64,000 nucleotides of DNA from Panulirus ornatus (GCF_036320965.1 NC_092231.1:857697-921696); one strand, 5' to 3'; positions 24,215-35,326 are shown, numbered from the stretch's first letter. Numbers and translations: made by a program. Notes: generated from the letters alone by a model not told the origin.

Positions 24215-24560
24215 AGGAGTACGTGGTGTCTGGTAAAGTGTGGGAAGGTTGTGTAGACTGTGGTTCCACGGGGTGTGTGGAGTGTGTGGGTGCCAGGTAT
24301 GGCACGGGAAGTTTGGAGAGAGTATGGTGCCTTAGGAAGTGTAGGGAGGGAGGGTGTATAGTATGGTGGGGAGGAAGTGCCTGGAGTTTTTGTTGCTGTA
24401 AGGTTGCATGGAGTGTGGTGCAGTGGGAAGTGTATTAGGGTTGTGTGTATGGAGTGTATGGTACCAGGAGTAGAGCGGGAAGAATGTGTGGAGTAATTTA
24501 GCCAGGGTAGTGTGGGAAGAGTATGTTTGGAGCAGAGTATGTTAGCCATGGTAGTGTGGG
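24215..24560. repeat. Degenerate G/T-rich repeat
   Basis: GTGTGGGAAG and GGAGTGTGTG words recur irregularly every 30-45 bp. This is an old minisatellite. The 164-residue minus-strand open frame over it is a composition effect. Confidence 0.6.
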
Positions 24561-24700
24561 AAAAGTATGTTAGCCCACACGTTACTGCTTCAGCTCTTGG
24601 CAGGATTTGCCAGTGTCGTGAATTATGCAGACCAGGAGGAGGGTGTGGCGGCCACCAGTGCTGCCTACCTCGCGGGAAGAGAGGCAAACGTATATACTTT

Positions 24701-24854
<154 letters not shown>

Positions 24855-25014
24855 TATTAGTGGAGATGGAAGATAATTTCAGTGGATGTAACACCATCAG
24901 GAAGACAGGTAGTTGAGGGTGGAGGATGGGAAAGGTGGTGGTAGTGCCTAGCGACACAAACGCAGACTAGTAATGGGAAGGTAGGGAATGGAAGGGATGG
25001 TTGTTAGTAGGATA

Positions 25015-25027
25015 TGGGGGGGGGGGA
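25015..25027. repeat. Poly-G tract
   Basis: About 11 consecutive G residues within a G-rich context. Confidence 0.85.
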
Positions 25028-25284
25028 TAATAGTGGTGGTTGGCAGCAGTGTATGGGAGGGGGAGGGAGTTATACAGAAGACAGAAGTGCCTCTCGACTT
25101 AACTTCACGTTGGGCGCATCACTAGGACGCTGAAACATGGTTACGATCCGCACACTCCGCTCAGGTGACTCGTGTGTGCCACGACATCGGTAGCCACATG
25201 TGTGTGGGAGAACAGGGAAAGAAGAACACTCGCATCGTCCTCGCGTGACGCCTGCACCAGTGCTGCACAGATCAGCAAGACGTG

Positions 25285-25395
25285 TCCTGGTGGACACGAC
25301 GGTACGACTCTTGAGCACGACGGTACGACTCTTGTGTAAGTCAGTATAACCATCGGGTATGATTGACTGGTCTTTAACCTAACCCTTGATGGTTA
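25285..25395 (+). repeat. 'ACGGTACGAC' dispersed repeat, copy 4
   Basis: The cleanest tandem pair: ACGGTACGACTCTTGAGCAC repeated at exactly 21 bp, followed by a diverged third unit and the flank GGTCTTTAACCTAACCC. Confidence 0.85.
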
Positions 25396-25482
25396 CTGTT
25401 TGTGTGTTACGGGAAGACAGTTCTACACTCGTATTGTTCTGTCTTGTAACTGTAGATTCATGTAGAATATCTCTACTCCTAT

Positions 25483-25483
<1 letters not shown>

Positions 25484-25520
<37 letters not shown>
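25484..25520. repeat. (CA)n microsatellite
   Basis: A perfect CA run of about 37 bp abutting the 3' end of the inverted SINE copy (b). Confidence 0.96.
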
Positions 25521-25522
<2 letters not shown>

Positions 25523-25650
25523 CAGCCTAAGCCAGGTACCCATTTATCGACCAGCCCCTGGGGGGGGGGGGGATACCCGGAATGGGTGTGGGCTGTCCAT
25601 CGTGCACAAGATTTAAACCTGAGTGGGCCCGACCTTAGGTCATGCTAACT
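25521..25650 (-). mobile_element. tRNA-related SINE copy (b), inverted
   Basis: On the minus strand it shows a tRNA-like head with GTTAGCATGACC and AGGTTTAAATC (B-box type), then a poly-C run near 25561-25573, then GGTCGATAAATGGGTACCTG and GCTTAGGCTG, ending at a GT (plus: CA) microsatellite. The order matches copies (a) and (c). Confidence 0.85.
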
Positions 25651-25654
25651 CATA

Positions 25655-25838
25655 GTGTGAGTGTGGGGCAGCCCGACCCTGGATGTGAGTGTGGGAAAGC
25701 CCGACCCTGGATGTGAGTGTGGGAAAGCCCGACCCTGGATGTGAGTGTGGGGCAGCCCGACCCTGGATGTGAGTGTGGGGCAGCCCGACCCTGGATGTGA
25801 GTGTGGGGCAGCCCGACCCTGGATGTGAGTGTGGGACA
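25655..25838. repeat. 28-bp minisatellite, about 6.5 copies
   Basis: Unit GTGAGTGTGGGGCAGCCCGA followed by CCCTGGAT. Variation is nearly limited to GGGCAG against GGAAAG. It starts within 10 bp of the SINE. Confidence 0.95.
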
Positions 25839-25871
25839 GTATTACTGTGGTCGAGCAAGGGTTCGAGGACC

Positions 25872-26008
25872 GGGTGTACGAGGTAGAGGTGGTTGAGGGC
25901 TAGGTGTACGAGGCATGGGTGGGTGAGGGCAAGGTGTACGAGGCATGGGTGGGTGAGGGCAAGGTGCACGAGGCATGGGTGGGTGAGGGCCGGGTGTACG
26001 AGGAAGGG
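25872..26008. repeat. 30-bp minisatellite, about 4-5 copies
   Basis: Unit GGTGAGGGCAAGGTGTACGA followed by GGCATGGGTG. A second G-rich array only 35 bp from the 28-bp array. The long minus-strand frames at 25640-26098 are the translation of both arrays. Confidence 0.93.
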
Positions 26009-26875
26009 AAGTAAGGATGAGGGAGTGGGTGAGGCAGGACAGCTTACATGAACAAACCACCACACGTACCAGCACCCCGACGCCATACATCTCCACACTC
26101 TACGCCTCCCACTTGTTCCCCTACTTTACCTCCTCCGCCCTACCTTCACCCCCACCAGCCACCTCCCCCGCCACCCCAACCATAAACAAGAAGCCTCTGG
26201 GCGCGGTCGGGTAACGAGGGTCATCACCCACACTTCTCATAAAGGACAGAAAATGGCGCTGAGCCACAACAAAGCGCGGAGACACATGCGACGCATGAGT
26301 TACGACCGCGCTGGGGGGCGCTGCCCCTCCCTCCTACTACCAGTCCGGAGCGTGGCTCCCGTGACACTATGCCACACCCTAGTGCCTCCCCCTGGCCCTG
26401 ACACAACCTCGAGGTCCAGGGTGCGGCCTCTGTGACACTGTGCCACGCCCCAGATTCTGTTGGTCAGTATTCATGGACTTCTGCCGTGATTGGAAGGTCA
26501 CTTGAGAGAGCTACATCTTTGCTTCACTGTGAATATAACATTGTGGGTGTGAACCTTACCTGTAGAAGCAAACATTTTACATTTTTACCTTGAAAATGTT
26601 GTATATGAAGTCCTGTGGTCAATGCCACGGATGTTACTAAGCGATATATGCTGAACTGTAGCCCGTGTTCGGAGTAAATTCATCCCAGCAGAACTCCTCC
26701 GACGATGGTCACAGTGCAAGACTCGTTGTGTCGTGGGCAGGGTGTGTGTGGCAGTGGTCGTGGTGTGACCTTCCGTGCTGTCTTGGTCCCGTATCTTACT
26801 AGTGTTTGTGTCCAGCTCGAGCCATCCAGCAGGTATCCACTTACGTCCCAACTCGGCATTAAGTAGTGGCAGGTC
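26009..26875. other. Stretch with a GC-richer patch
   Basis: The part at about 26200-26450 is clearly GC-richer and CpG-richer than its surroundings. That can mark a promoter or first exon, but I see no open frame with a domain or convincing splice context there. Confidence 0.35.
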
Positions 26876-26877
26876 AT

Positions 26878-27015
26878 GAAGTCATGCTTATCATGCTGTA
26901 TCTTACAGGCACGTTATGCATGTCATGCAGTATCTTACGGGCACGGAAGGCAGTCATGCTTGTCATGCGGTATCATGCAGGCAAATAAAGCAGTTATGCT
27001 TGTCATGCAGTATCC
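26878..27015. repeat. Degenerate tandem repeat, about 40 bp, 4 copies
   Basis: Copies of GTCATGCTTGTCATGCAGTA followed by TCTTACAGGCACG-like sequence. Confidence 0.8.
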
Positions 27016-27054
27016 AGGATTATACATATCTATAGAAACCCTTAATTGTTTAAG

Positions 27055-27058
<4 letters not shown>

Positions 27059-27104
<46 letters not shown>
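27059..27104. repeat. (CA)n microsatellite
   Basis: A perfect CA run of about 46 bp. Confidence 0.97.
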
Positions 27105-27107
<3 letters not shown>

Positions 27108-27219
27108 CCTGACCCCAAACATCTGCAACACACTCGCCGCCCCAGTATCTGCAACACACTGGCTCAAGACATAATATGCAACACCGTCATTAGCGTCATC
27201 TTGCCATGTCATCTGTTCA

Positions 27220-27450
27220 ACATAGTTTGATTCTTGAGTCGAGTAATGTAGGTAGAGTGTGGTGTGGGGCGGTGGGTCGTGTGCTGGATGCACGGGTAAA
27301 TTGTGTTGTGGCGAGTAGTGTGTTGGGTTCACAGGTGTGTGTGGTGTGGCGGGTATCGTGCTGGGATCACTGGGTGAGTGTGGTGTGGTGTGGAACTTGC
27401 TGGGTTAAAAGATTCAGTGTGTTGAGTGTGGTGGGCAGAGTGCTGCTGGC
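27220..27450. repeat. Degenerate G/T-rich repeat
   Basis: GTGTGGTGTGG and GTGCTGG words recur about every 40-45 bp, much diverged. Confidence 0.55.
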
Positions 27451-27579
27451 TTCACTGATTAAAGACTGTAGTCTGGGGTGGATTAAGGTTCTGCTCCCAT
27501 GATATTAGTGCAGGTGCTTTCATATATATGTATATTATTATCATTATTATTTATATTATTATTTATTTGTATTATACTT

Positions 27580-27965
27580 TGTCGCTGTCTCCCGAGTTAG
27601 TGAGGTAGCGCAAGGAAACAGACGAAAGAATGGCCCAGCCCACCCTCATACACATGCTTATACATACGCGTCCACACACGCACATATACATACCTATACA
27701 TTTCAACGTATACATATATATACATACACAGACATATACATATATACACATGTACACAATTCATACTGGCTGCCTTTATTCATTCTCGTCGCCAACCCGC
27801 CACATGAAATGACACCCCCCCTTCCCCCGCACGCGCGCGAGTTAGCGCTAGGAAAAGACAACAAAGGCCACATTTGTTCACACTCAGTCTCTAGCAGTCA
27901 TGTGTAATGCACCGAAACCACATATATATCATCAAGGGTGTAAGCCATGTGAACGAGTAGGAACA
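27580..27965 (-). mobile_element. RTE-like LINE 3' end, inverted copy
   Basis: Read on the minus strand, this ends GGGCCATTCTTTCGTCTGTT, then TCCTTGCGCTACCTCACTAA and GGGAGACAGCGACAAAG, and is followed by an A/T-rich tail (27510-27580 on plus). The same 3' sequence is present on the plus strand at 29248-29365. The interior part (near 27820-27880 on plus) has GAGTTAGCGCTAGGAAAAGA, which I recognise as 3' untranslated sequence of this decapod element. No coding part is present in this copy. Confidence 0.75.
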
Positions 27966-28023
27966 TGAGAGTGAATGGTTGTAAGTGAAGGTTGGTCTGC
28001 GGCATTCATGGTGAGTGATGTCA

Positions 28024-28935
28024 CTATGAATGTTTGATTTGTTTATAGATGAGTTGGTGATGGAGATAAATGAGAGGGTCTTGGAGAGACGGATGAGTAT
28101 GCAGTCTCTGAGGGATGAGAGGGCCTGGGAAGTGAGTCATTTGTTGTTTGCTGATAATACAGCACTGGTGGCAGATTCGAGTGGGAAACTGCAGAAGTTG
28201 GTGACCGAGTTTGTAAGTGTGCGAAAGGTACAAGTTGAGGGTAAATGAGGATAAAAGCAAGGCTATTAGGTCCTGCATGGTTGAGGGTGTGAGTTTGATT
28301 GGAGAAAAATTGGAGGAGGTGAAGTGTTTTAGATATCTGAAAGTGACAATGGAAGTGGAAGTGAGTTATTGGGTGGGTGAGGAGACTAATGGTCTAGGAG
28401 TGCTGCAGAATGCGTGGAAAGAGAGATCGTTATCTGGGACGGCAAAAATGGGTATGTTGGAAGGTGTATTAGTCCCAACAATATTATATGAATGAGAAGT
28501 ATGGGCTGTAGATAATGCTGTGAAGAGAAGGGTGGGTGTGTTTGAATAGATATGTTTGAGGACAACATGTGTTGTAAGGTGGTTTGATTAAGTAATGAAA
28601 CGGTAAGAGAGATGTGTAGTAATAAAAAAAAAGTGTGTTTGAGAGTGCAGAATTGGATGTGTTGAGATGGTTTAGACATATAGTGAGAGTGAGTGATGGA
28701 AAGGTTGACGAAGAGACGTGTGTCAGAAGTGGAGGGAACAAGGAGAAGCGGGAGACCAAAGTGGAGATGAAAGGATGGATCGAAAAAGATTTTGAGTGAT
28801 CGGGGCATTAACATGCAGGAAAGTGAAAGGCGTGCACTGGAACGCTGTGGTGTACAGGAGTCGACGTGCTGTCACTGGACTGAATCGGAGCATGTGAAGT
28901 GTTTGGGATAAACTATGGAAATATCTGTAGGGCGA
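28024..28935 (+). mobile_element. RTE-like LINE, partial reverse transcriptase and C-terminus
   Basis: Two adjoining frames (about 28030-28248 and 28217-28495) read as one protein with a frameshift near 28230. They contain LFADNTALVADS (catalytic box, normally FADD), LQKLVTEF, KLRVNEDKSKAIR, LEEVKCFRYL and KMGMLEGVLVPTILYE. Later frames give VRWFD and end near RRAVTGLN at about 28885. The second catalytic aspartate is changed to N and there are several later stops, so it is dead. It is 5'-truncated, with no endonuclease or N-terminal palm. It ends in a 15-A run at 28943. The RTE-like label is by motif memory. Confidence 0.88.
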
Positions 28936-28942
28936 ATAGTTT

Positions 28943-28956
28943 AAAAAAAAAAAAAA

Positions 28957-29028
<72 letters not shown>
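28943..29028. repeat. Poly-A and (TA)n microsatellite
   Basis: Fifteen A residues followed by about 70 bp of TA. It separates two copies of the LINE C-terminus. Confidence 0.96.
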
Positions 29029-29030
<2 letters not shown>

Positions 29031-29031
<1 letters not shown>

Positions 29032-29365
29032 GGAGGTGGAGGGAACGAGAAGTGGGAGACCAAATTGGAGGTGGAAAGATGGAGTGAAAAAGATTTTGTG
29101 TGATCGGGGCCTGAACATGCATGAGGGTGAAAGGAGGGCAAGGAATAGAGTGAATTGGATCGATGTGGTATACCGGGGTTGACGTGCTGTCAGTGGATTG
29201 AATCAGGGCATGTGAAGCGTCTGGGGTAAACCATGGAAAGCTGTGTAGGTATGTATATTTGCGTGTGTGGACGTATGCATATACATGTGTATGGGGGTGG
29301 GTTGGGCCATTTCTTTCGTCTGTTTCCTTGCGCTACCTCGCAAACGCGGGAGACAGCGACAAAGC
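29031..29365 (+). mobile_element. RTE-like LINE 3' end, second plus-strand copy
   Basis: Begins GTCGGAGGTGGAGGGAACGA and runs parallel to 28728-28920 (GGGAGACCAAA, AAAGATTTTG, GATCGGGGC, GACGTGCTGTCA). It then continues into a 3' untranslated region ending CGCTACCTCGCAAACGCGGG and AGACAGCGACAAAG with a 16-A tail. It is a separate 5'-truncated insertion of the same family. Confidence 0.87.

Positions 29366-29427
<62 letters not shown>
29366..29427. repeat. Poly-A and (TA)n microsatellite
   Basis: Sixteen A residues passing into about 46 bp of TA at the LINE 3' end. Confidence 0.96.
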
Positions 29428-29430
<3 letters not shown>

Positions 29431-29559
29431 CCACGTATAAGAAAAAGGTATATATGTACGTACATTTTTATCCGTAGTACAGAATATCAATATACCTGGT
29501 GCTGAAATTCTCTAAATGAATTTGGTTCGGTTTCAATGTATATGATGCGCTGTAGCTCT

Positions 29560-30978
29560 GCTTCCCACGGTGTTATAGTTGGGCTTCCCACGGTGTTATA
29601 ACTAGGCTTCCCACGGTGTTACAGCTGGGCTTCCCACGGTGTTATAGCTGGGCTTCCCACGGTGTTATAGCTGGGCTTCCCACGGTGTTATAGCTGGGCT
29701 TCCCACGGTGTTATAGCTGGGCTTCCCACGGTGTTATAGCTGGGCTTCCCACGGTGTTATAGCTGGGCTTCCCACGGTGTTATAGCTGGGCTTCCCATGG
29801 TGTTATAGCTGGGCTTCCCACGGTGTTATAGCTGGGCTTCCCACGGTGTTATAGCTGGGCTTCCCACGGTGTTATAGCTGGGCTTCCCACGGTGTTATAG
29901 CTGGGCTTCCCACGGTGTTATAGCTGGGCTTCCCATGGTGTTATAGCTGGGCTTCCCACGGTGTTATAGCTGGGCTTCCCACGGTGTTATAGCTGGGCTT
30001 CCCACGGTGTTATAGCTGGGCTTCCCACGGTGTTATAGCTGGGCTTCCCACGGTGTTATAGCTGGGCTTCCCATGGTGTTATAGCTGGGCTTCCCACGGT
30101 GTTATAGCTGGGCTTCCCACGGTGTTATAGCTGGGCTTCCCATGGTGTTATAGCTGGGCTTCCCACGGTGTTACAGCTGGGCTTCCCACGGTGTTATAGC
30201 TGGGCTTCCCATGGTGTTATAGCTGGGCTTCCCATGGTGTTATAGTTGGGCTTCCCATGGTGTTATAGCTGGGCTTCCCACGGTGTTATAGCTGGGCTTC
30301 CCACGGTGTTATAGCTGGGCTTCCCATGGTGTTATAGCTGGGCTTCCCACGGTGTTATAGCTGGGCTTCCCACGGTATTACAGCTGGACTTCCCACGGTG
30401 TTATAGCTGGGCTTCCCACGGTGTTATAGCTGGGCTTCCCACGGTGTTATAGCTGGGCTTCCCACGGTATTACAGCTGGGCTTCCCACGGTGTTATAGCT
30501 AGGCTTCCCACGGTGTTATAGCTGGGCTTCCCACGGTGTTATAGCTGGGCTTCCCACGGTGTTACAGCTGGGCTTCCCACGGTGTTATAGCTGGACTTCC
30601 CACGGTACTACAACTGGGCTTCCCACGGTGTTATAGCTGGGCTTCCCACGGTGTTATAGCTGGGCTTCCCATGGTGTTATAGCTGGGCTTCCCACGGTGT
30701 TATAGCTGGGCTTCCCACGGTGTTATAGCTGGGCTTCCCACGGTGTTATAGCTGGGCTTCCCACGGTGTTATAGCTGGGCTTCCCACGGTGTTATAGCTG
30801 GGCTTCCCATGGTGTTATAGCTGGGCTTCCCACGGTGTTATAGCTGGGCTTCCCATGGTGTTATAGCTGGGCTTCCCACGGTGTTATAGCTGGGCTTCCC
30901 ACGGTGTTATAGCTGGGCTTCCCACGGTGTTATAGCTGGGCTTCCCACGGTGTTATAGCTGGGCTTCCCACGGTGTTT
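29560..30978. repeat. 23-bp minisatellite, about 61 copies
   Basis: About 1.4 kb of head-to-tail units with TTCCCACGGTGTTATAGCTG followed by GGC, at an exact 23-bp period. The commonest variant is CATGG in place of CACGG, in about 11 units. Rarer variants are TTACAG, TATTACAG and CTGGAC. Each unit has a TAG on plus, so it is closed to translation in that frame. Diverged units continue to about 31100. No spacers are present, so it is not a CRISPR array. Confidence 0.98.
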
Positions 30979-31100
30979 TCGTTCTACGTCTTACGGTGGC
31001 ATGGCTTGACTTACCATAGTTCTATAGTTTGGCTTGCCACAGTGTTATAGCTTGGCTTACCTCATTTGTATAGCTTGGTTTACCGCCGTTGTATAGTTTA
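30979..31100. repeat. Decayed edge of the 23-bp array
   Basis: Words such as GGCTTGCCACAGTGTTATAG and TTGTATAGCTTGG show diverged units of the same array at its 3' edge. The 5' edge is sharp. Confidence 0.8.
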
Positions 31101-31186
31101 TCTTTCTTTTCATCTGTGGTTTGGCAACCCGTGGCGCACTAGATGCAATTACCGGCGATCTGTGGCCTAGATTCGCACTGTGGTCC

Positions 31187-31190
<4 letters not shown>

Positions 31191-31217
<27 letters not shown>

Positions 31218-31223
31218 ACCCCC

Positions 31224-31263
<40 letters not shown>

Positions 31264-31319
31264 ACGGAGTTCGTGGTTCATATAATTTCTATGCTACTCC
31301 CCCCCCCCCCCTCCCCCCG
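31191..31319. repeat. Poly-C tracts
   Basis: Two long C runs with single A or T interruptions (31191-31263), then a third run at about 31299-31317. The minus strand is G-rich enough for G-quadruplex formation. Run lengths here are liable to sequencing error. Confidence 0.93.
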
Positions 31320-33129
31320 TGGGGTGGGGGCTTAGTGCAGTGGTGTTTGTGCTCCGGGTGTGTGATGCGTTATGACCCACTCACGCCGCGAGACTTGCGG
31401 GTCTGACTTTGGAGTGTGGTTGTGTGTGTCGGTCTCTGTACAACTCAAAGTGAAGGTGGTTAACTAGTTTTCCTCGGTAAGGACATGCTAATAACCTCTC
31501 ATTTTACGTCGTTCTGCCCAACTAAACCAGGGCTGTTACATCTCTCTAATGTACTACTCCTGTGTTATGCAGTAGTCCCGCTCAGTAATGCACGTTTTTG
31601 TTGCGTTCTGGTCTATTGATCGAGCTTTGTGCTGCGATGTAGTCTACAAATCTAGCTCACCGCAGCGTTCTGGCCCATCAACCCACCTGCTTTGAGGCTC
31701 TCTCACGTGTTAGTCCATCCTTGCGCGTCGTTCTGGCTCATTTCGACATCAAGGATTGTCTTCCTGGTCTGCAGGTGATGTTCTAAACGAGAAGAACCTT
31801 CTCATACATTATGCCTCAGACCTACGGATGGTGATTCATAAATCCAATAGTCTCTTTATGAGGCTTCGACGTGTGTCGAACGCTATTTTTCGACATGTGA
31901 AGATATGTTACGAGCTTAGTGAATAAATATTCCCAAAGTTAAGCCATGAATTGTAATTTACTAGAGTGAGCGCGACATTCAGATGAACATATATCTGACT
32001 TGATTGTAGGGGAAAGTTCTGACCTGTCTGAAAGTTTTTGTTAGCGGAATTAAATAGAATTGTTGTGTGAAGTTAATTTATTGTAGTCGTGCAGTATGTT
32101 GGGGAGCCGCTCGTGGACTTGGCACCTAGGTGATTAGGTCTAGGCTCACCTGGATTAGCCAGCAAAGGCGGGGTGGAAGGCTGGACTAATTTGCAGTTGA
32201 TTGGAGGAAGCTCAGGACGTCGAGGGCCGTCCAACTCTGTTTGGAGAGTTAATTAGTTTAGGCTTTTCATTCTGTGAGGTGAAGGTAGGGTACTGAGGTC
32301 AGTCCAATGGCCCGCCAGACTGGGGTGATTTTAACCCCCTCCCCCAATCCTATGCAACGTGATGCATTGATTTATAACAAAATTGAATACTCTTGTTGGC
32401 GAAAAACTAAAAATGATTTCCCTGATAAGACTGAGTGCTTGGAGAAGTGGTAAGGCAGGTAAGCACCCTAGGTACAATGATGTGGAAAACCTGTGTTGTA
32501 GACTTCGGGCAGAAGTTGCTTGTTTGGCCAAGCCCCACATTGCACGTGGAGGGATGGTGGATCAACTCCCTTGCCCTTCCCCTCCCAGTTTAGAGGAGGG
32601 ATTAGAGAGAGGCGCCCCTGCCTGTACAAGGGATAGAGGGGATTTGTCAACGAACGAGGGATGAAGAGAGAGGTAGGGAATAGAGGACAAATTCACCTTA
32701 GTTAAGGTAAGGTGAGTGTGCCAGACACACGCAAGAATGTAAGAGAATTTATTCTCAGCTGAGTCAATGCAGGTGTTAGTATTCACGACACGCACCTTGT
32801 AATGTCTTAGCAATGTGCTTCCACCTTGTTTTGTCCCTTATGTTGTCCTTATGTGAGTCTTTGTTATCCCACTCAGCGTCTTCTGTAGGTTGCCACTACC
32901 AGCCCCTGAAACGTCTTGGTGACTCCTGCAGCTTATCTGCCACGTATACGTGGTAAGAATACCACTGTATTCAAATAGCAACATACCACTGGGTCCTAAC
33001 GAGGCTGTTTGTGATGGTGGAAGAGTAAGAAACTTGTGGATTGTTGTGGTAGGAGTAGAATGACATTTTTTTTTTAAAGAGGAAGACTTTTTATCGAGTA
33101 GTTAACGAAGTGCAAATATTTCAGTCGTG
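31320..33129. other. Unannotated stretch
   Basis: No gene or mobile element was recognised in about 1.8 kb. A weak 40-60 bp periodicity of GTTCTGG words is visible near 31600-31740. Confidence 0.45.
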
Positions 33130-33342
33130 GATTTGATACTAAATATCTATCAGTTCTGTTTTGAAACGTATCTCTGGTACTGCTTCAGCTGCTGCACTAA
33201 TTGATAAATCATTCCATATGTTAACTATCTATAAGGTACCTGTTAGATCGATATTATTGTAGCCTTTAATGATTTTGAATACCTTATATTACCTCTCAAC
33301 CTTTTCTTTTCCAAGCTAAATAGATTTAATCTAGCTCCCCAA

Positions 33343-33346
<4 letters not shown>
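33130..33346 (-). mobile_element. LINE C-terminal fragment, minus strand
   Basis: Minus-strand translation gives LNLFSLEKKRLRGNIRY and SKSLKATIISI, the conserved segment near the C-terminus of CR1/Jockey-type LINE proteins. The region 33130-33240 continues towards the C-terminal end. The fragment is cut off by a TA/GA microsatellite at 33347. Confidence 0.85.

Positions 33347-33438
<92 letters not shown>
33347..33438. repeat. (TA)n(GA)n compound microsatellite
   Basis: About 52 bp of TA passing directly into about 40 bp of GA, located inside the LINE reading frame. Confidence 0.97.
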
Positions 33439-33441
<3 letters not shown>

Positions 33442-35265
33442 TCAGAAGTATAATGAGTCAGGAGTTTACGAGGCTGTGAACAATGTAGATAACCCAGGTA
33501 CATGCATGAAGTACCAGGTGTGGCATCTGGAGTCTAAACAGAAGCCAAAGTCGTATCTGACAACTCGAGCCTTTGATGGCGTTGCTTGAAGTGACACATA
33601 AACGCCCCACCACGTAGCTCTCTGGCAGGCTTCGTCGCTCATGATGATGATAAGATGAAGAAACATTAATATGTTCAAGACTTATTGTTGGAGGCCAGAC
33701 TGTAGCCCATACATTAGGTTATCTTAAATGTAAAATATTTCACTATTTGTACATTTGCAAACTTCAAAGTTTTGTGGAAAGGGATGTTGGTGTGACACTT
33801 TTACTGAATGGCTTTTGTAGAGTTTTATTAAAATCCTGACTGGCGCTCCATATCCCCCAGAGGGTTAGTGTGTTTGACTGCACTAGAGAGCCAACTATTT
33901 TCTTTCACGACATAAGATTATATATCATATTCACCCTCCACTAAAGTGAGGTGAGTCTCTCTCACACATTAATTAGAACTTAAGACTAAGGGAAGACATT
34001 TGTGTAATAATGATTCTTATTGTATCATTTCACCGGAAACATTACTGAGCGAAGTCATACTCATCAATGCTGTTCTCAGTATCTGTTGCCTGGTTTCCAC
34101 ACAGTTCCTCAGTGAGGATATGGCGGACGATTACATTTGTCGTCGTCGTAGTTTGTTTTGAAGATGATTGTGACTCTCCACCTCCGTATTCACCAGCTGT
34201 ACGGCAGTAAATACCATACACGAGGAGCTGTGTGTGTGGAGAGCCGTTAAGTGGGCACACTGAAATAAACATGGCTGGCATCCCTGAGCATCTACCTCAT
34301 TTGGTGCTCTGGTTTGATTTCCTCTTCCTTCTCAGCGACTAACTGATCACAGTCAAATATAAAGACCATAACAATTATGTTTATCGCAGCCACACTGGTC
34401 AACAAAAACATCATTAAGCACATCTCTCACATGTACCTTAGTCATGTTTATAAACAAGAAACTATTTCTGAAACTACGCACTATCCATAAAATGTCTCGT
34501 ATTGAACCCTTAAAATATAGCCATCATTAAGCGACGACTGTGTCATCTATAACCTCAGTGATCAGATCTGTGCCATGTAAACACTTTGGTTGATGGAAAG
34601 TGAGCGATTTGTGGCGCCATCTTCAGCCACGCACCTCGACCAGTTTGCCAGCTTGAGAGAGCACGCCAGAGTTGTGATATTTATAGGGAAGGGAGAGTGA
34701 GAGTGAATCATAGAGGATTTCACCAGCTTCAAAGACCACACCAGGACCTAAATGTATGTAGTCAAAAGGCTGACGTTTACCAAAAGTTTTACATCTCTTC
34801 GACTGCAGCTTCCCCGCTCTTCCCTGTCTATGTTTAGGAACTGTTTACTGGGACCACAAGTAGTCTTCTCTGTACGTTGAATGTAAGTCGGCTACGTTGC
34901 ATGTAATGTTGCAGCACACATACCGTTGCTTTAGTAAAGCAGTATATAGTTCTCTATCATATGTTGACGAGAAAACTACAATCCAGTTATAACAGTTTGA
35001 TGTTTGTTAAGGGTTAGGGTTAGATATTTGCATTGTTAGTGTGAGCCGAGACCCTCACCAAGATTACATAAGCCGTATTCATGAGTGAATTATACAGTTG
35101 TAAGGAATGCAGTTAACTGCAGCACAGATCCTTAGTACACGATGTATCAATATATTGAACAACTGACGGAATTATCGTAATGTGTTTTACCAAAATGTAA
35201 GAATTAGAATATTTAATTTGTAGTATTCCAAAAATGCCATTTAATCGCTTATTTTTATTATCATT
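33439..35265. other. Unannotated stretch
   Basis: No feature was recognised in about 1.8 kb. Confidence 0.5.
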
Positions 35266-35279
35266 TATTGTTGTTGTTG

Positions 35280-35326
<47 letters not shown>

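Noticed and set aside
29560..30978. CRISPR-like regular array
   Set aside because: The 23-bp units are contiguous, with no spacers, and the context is eukaryotic. It is a minisatellite.
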